Shown: positions 4,767 through 5,817 of the stretch, piece after piece
Layout of the letters: the number at the start of each line of letters is the position of its first letter
Position numbering within the stretch: the stretch's first letter is position 1
Origin: an uncultured Arenimonas sp.
GTDB lineage: Bacteria > Pseudomonadota > Gammaproteobacteria > Xanthomonadales > Xanthomonadaceae
Direction of reading: 5' to 3'
Assembly (NCBI GenBank): GCA_946480565.1
Contig: CAMLKR010000149.1
Location: 1 to 5,817 of the forward strand
Length of the DNA stretch: 5,817 nt
The notes under the pieces: model-generated
The model's database searches: none
What the model was told of the DNA's origin: nothing
What the model saw: only the letters and a program-made list of their open reading frames with translations
Translations under genes and position numbers: made by a program

Positions 4767-5817
4767 TCAGTGCGCGTGCGGTGTCGACTTGGGGCAGTGG
4801 CAGGGCGCGGTGGGGCCGTATTCGACGCCCATCTGCACGCCGTTGCCGCCGCGCTGCCAGAAGAACACCGGGGCCGGGCGGTTCAGGCCGCCGATCTCGG
4901 CCATCGTGTTCGCGTCGAACAGGCGGCCGTTGACCATCACCAGGGCGGTGTTGTCGCTGTCGCGGATGTCGGCCACCGGATCGCCGTCCACCACCACCAG
5001 GTCGGCGCGCTTGCCGGGCTCCAGCGAACCGAGCTCCTTCGACAGGCCCAGGTAGTCGGCGCCGTCGATGGTGGCCGCGCGCAGCGCCTCCCAGTTCGAG
5101 AACCCGCCCTGGGTCAGCGACCAGATCTCCCAGTGCGGCGCCAGTCCCTGCAGCTGGCCGTGGCCGCCGACCTGGATGCGGGTTCCCTGGTCGCGCAGCT
5201 TCTTGGCGGCCTTGGCGACGTCCACGTGGTAGTAGTCCCACTCCGGCGCGGCGTCGCGGCGGATGGTGCGGCCGTCGAGCGAGTTCTTCGGGAAGAACTT
5301 CAGCAGCCGCTCGTTCTCCCAGACGTTGTCCTTGGCGTACCAGTAGTACTCGCCGTTCAGGCCGCCGTAGTTCACCACCAGGGTCGGCGTGTTGCGCACG
5401 TCGGTCTGGCGCCACAGCTCCATCACGTCGCGGTACAGCGGCGCGACCGGGATGTTGTGCTCCACGCCGGTGACGCCGTCCACGATCATGGTCAGGTTGT
5501 GCTGGAAGGTGCTGCCGCCTTCCTCGACCACCAGCATGCCCAGCTCGCGTGCGGCCTGGTTGATCTGCTGGCGCTGGTCGCGCCTGGGCTGGTTGTACGA
5601 CTTGACCGAGAAGGCGCCATTGGCCTTCATGCGCCGCAGGTGCCCGCGGGCGTCGTCGAGCGAGTTCACCACCGCCTTGAAGTCGCCGTCGGCGCCGTAA
5701 AGGATGGTGCCGGTCGAGAACACGCGCGGACCGACCATGCGCCCGGCCTTCACCAGCTCCGACTGCGAGAACACGAACTCGGTGGTGGCCGACGGGTCGT
5801 GCATGGTGGTGATGCCG
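4767..5817 (-). CDS. Amidohydrolase superfamily protein, C-terminal part (5' end outside window)
   Basis: The frame enters from the right edge and ends with TGA at 4767-4769, giving about 349 residues. It resembles the C-terminal metal-dependent hydrolase domain of large proteins annotated as imidazolonepropionase-like amidohydrolases. These often follow a TolB/WD40-like propeller in proteins of about 1,000 residues and are exported. Visible signatures, numbered from the edge: GITTMHDPS at 1-9; VKSYNQP with Lys72, a candidate bridging metal ligand; QHN with His106; VEHNIP with His120; GGHGQ with His219; PHWE with His228; and the end-of-barrel phrase SLEPGKRADLVVVDGDP that leads into the small beta domain. 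The N-terminal HxH metal motif would lie outside the window. The substrate is unknown; a cyclic amide or peptide-like compound is typical of the superfamily. The tail ends CHCPKSTPHAH, a possible metal-binding end. An internal ATG at 5804 falls within the conserved domain, so it is not the true start. Confidence 0.9.
   Translation of the reverse strand, partial: GITTMHDPSATTEFVFSQSELVKAGRMVGPRVFSTGTILYGADGDFKAVVNSLDDARGHLRRMKANGAFSVKSYNQPRRDQRQQINQAARELGMLVVEEGGSTFQHNLTMIVDGVTGVEHNIPVAPLYRDVMELWRQTDVRNTPTLVVNYGGLNGEYYWYAKDNVWENERLLKFFPKNSLDGRTIRRDAAPEWDYYHVDVAKAAKKLRDQGTRIQVGGHGQLQGLAPHWEIWSLTQGGFSNWEALRAATIDGADYLGLSKELGSLEPGKRADLVVVDGDPVADIRDSDNTALVMVNGRLFDANTMAEIGGLNRPAPVFFWQRGGNGVQMGVEYGPTAPCHCPKSTPHAH

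Noticed and set aside
1..5817. CRISPR array, tRNA, rRNA, transposase gene or phage genes
   Set aside because: No regularly spaced direct repeats, cloverleaf sequence, rRNA-like segment or recombinase motif was seen on either strand.

Overview
The window is very GC-rich and its genes read as Gammaproteobacteria of the Lysobacteraceae/Xanthomonadaceae type (Lysobacter, Luteimonas, Stenotrophomonas or Xanthomonas relatives). This rests on the style of the phosphoenolpyruvate carboxylase, TANNNT-type -10 boxes, a GGGGTCAGAGT-type palindromic repeat, and small proteins that resemble conserved hypotheticals of that family. No database was searched, so the placement is an inference.

Layout. Bases 1-80 are a G/T-rich, almost A-free stretch with a 14-G run, probably a poor-quality contig end. 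A short leader with a hairpin precedes a small exported protein (209-640, +) that has a signal peptide, a leucine-zipper-like coiled coil and an eight-cysteine tail. A strong hairpin (658-693) separates it from ppc, a complete phosphoenolpyruvate carboxylase gene (713-3502, +). ppc converges, with one base between stop codons, on a minus-strand group: a membrane-anchored TPR protein (3504-4247) and, 52 bases upstream of it, an unrecognised 114-residue protein (4300-4644). Further upstream on the same strand, after a 12-bp hairpin, is the 3' end of a large metal-dependent amidohydrolase (4767 to the window edge).

Main observation. A near-perfect 61-base palindrome (1479-1539; 24-bp perfect arms, then one mismatch and a short apical stem) lies inside ppc and is translated in frame. 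It adds about 21 residues immediately before the conserved SWVGGDMDGNPN segment. Catalytic and aspartate-inhibition residues are still present, so this looks like a REP-like mobile repeat that became an extra peptide in a central metabolic enzyme. Its symmetry leaves both strands open.

The genes do not form one evident pathway. PEP carboxylase replenishes oxaloacetate for the TCA cycle. The amidohydrolase probably acts on a peptide-like or cyclic amide substrate, likely outside the cytoplasm. The TPR and 114-residue proteins may be co-transcribed but have no assigned role. No tRNA, rRNA, CRISPR array or transposase gene was seen.
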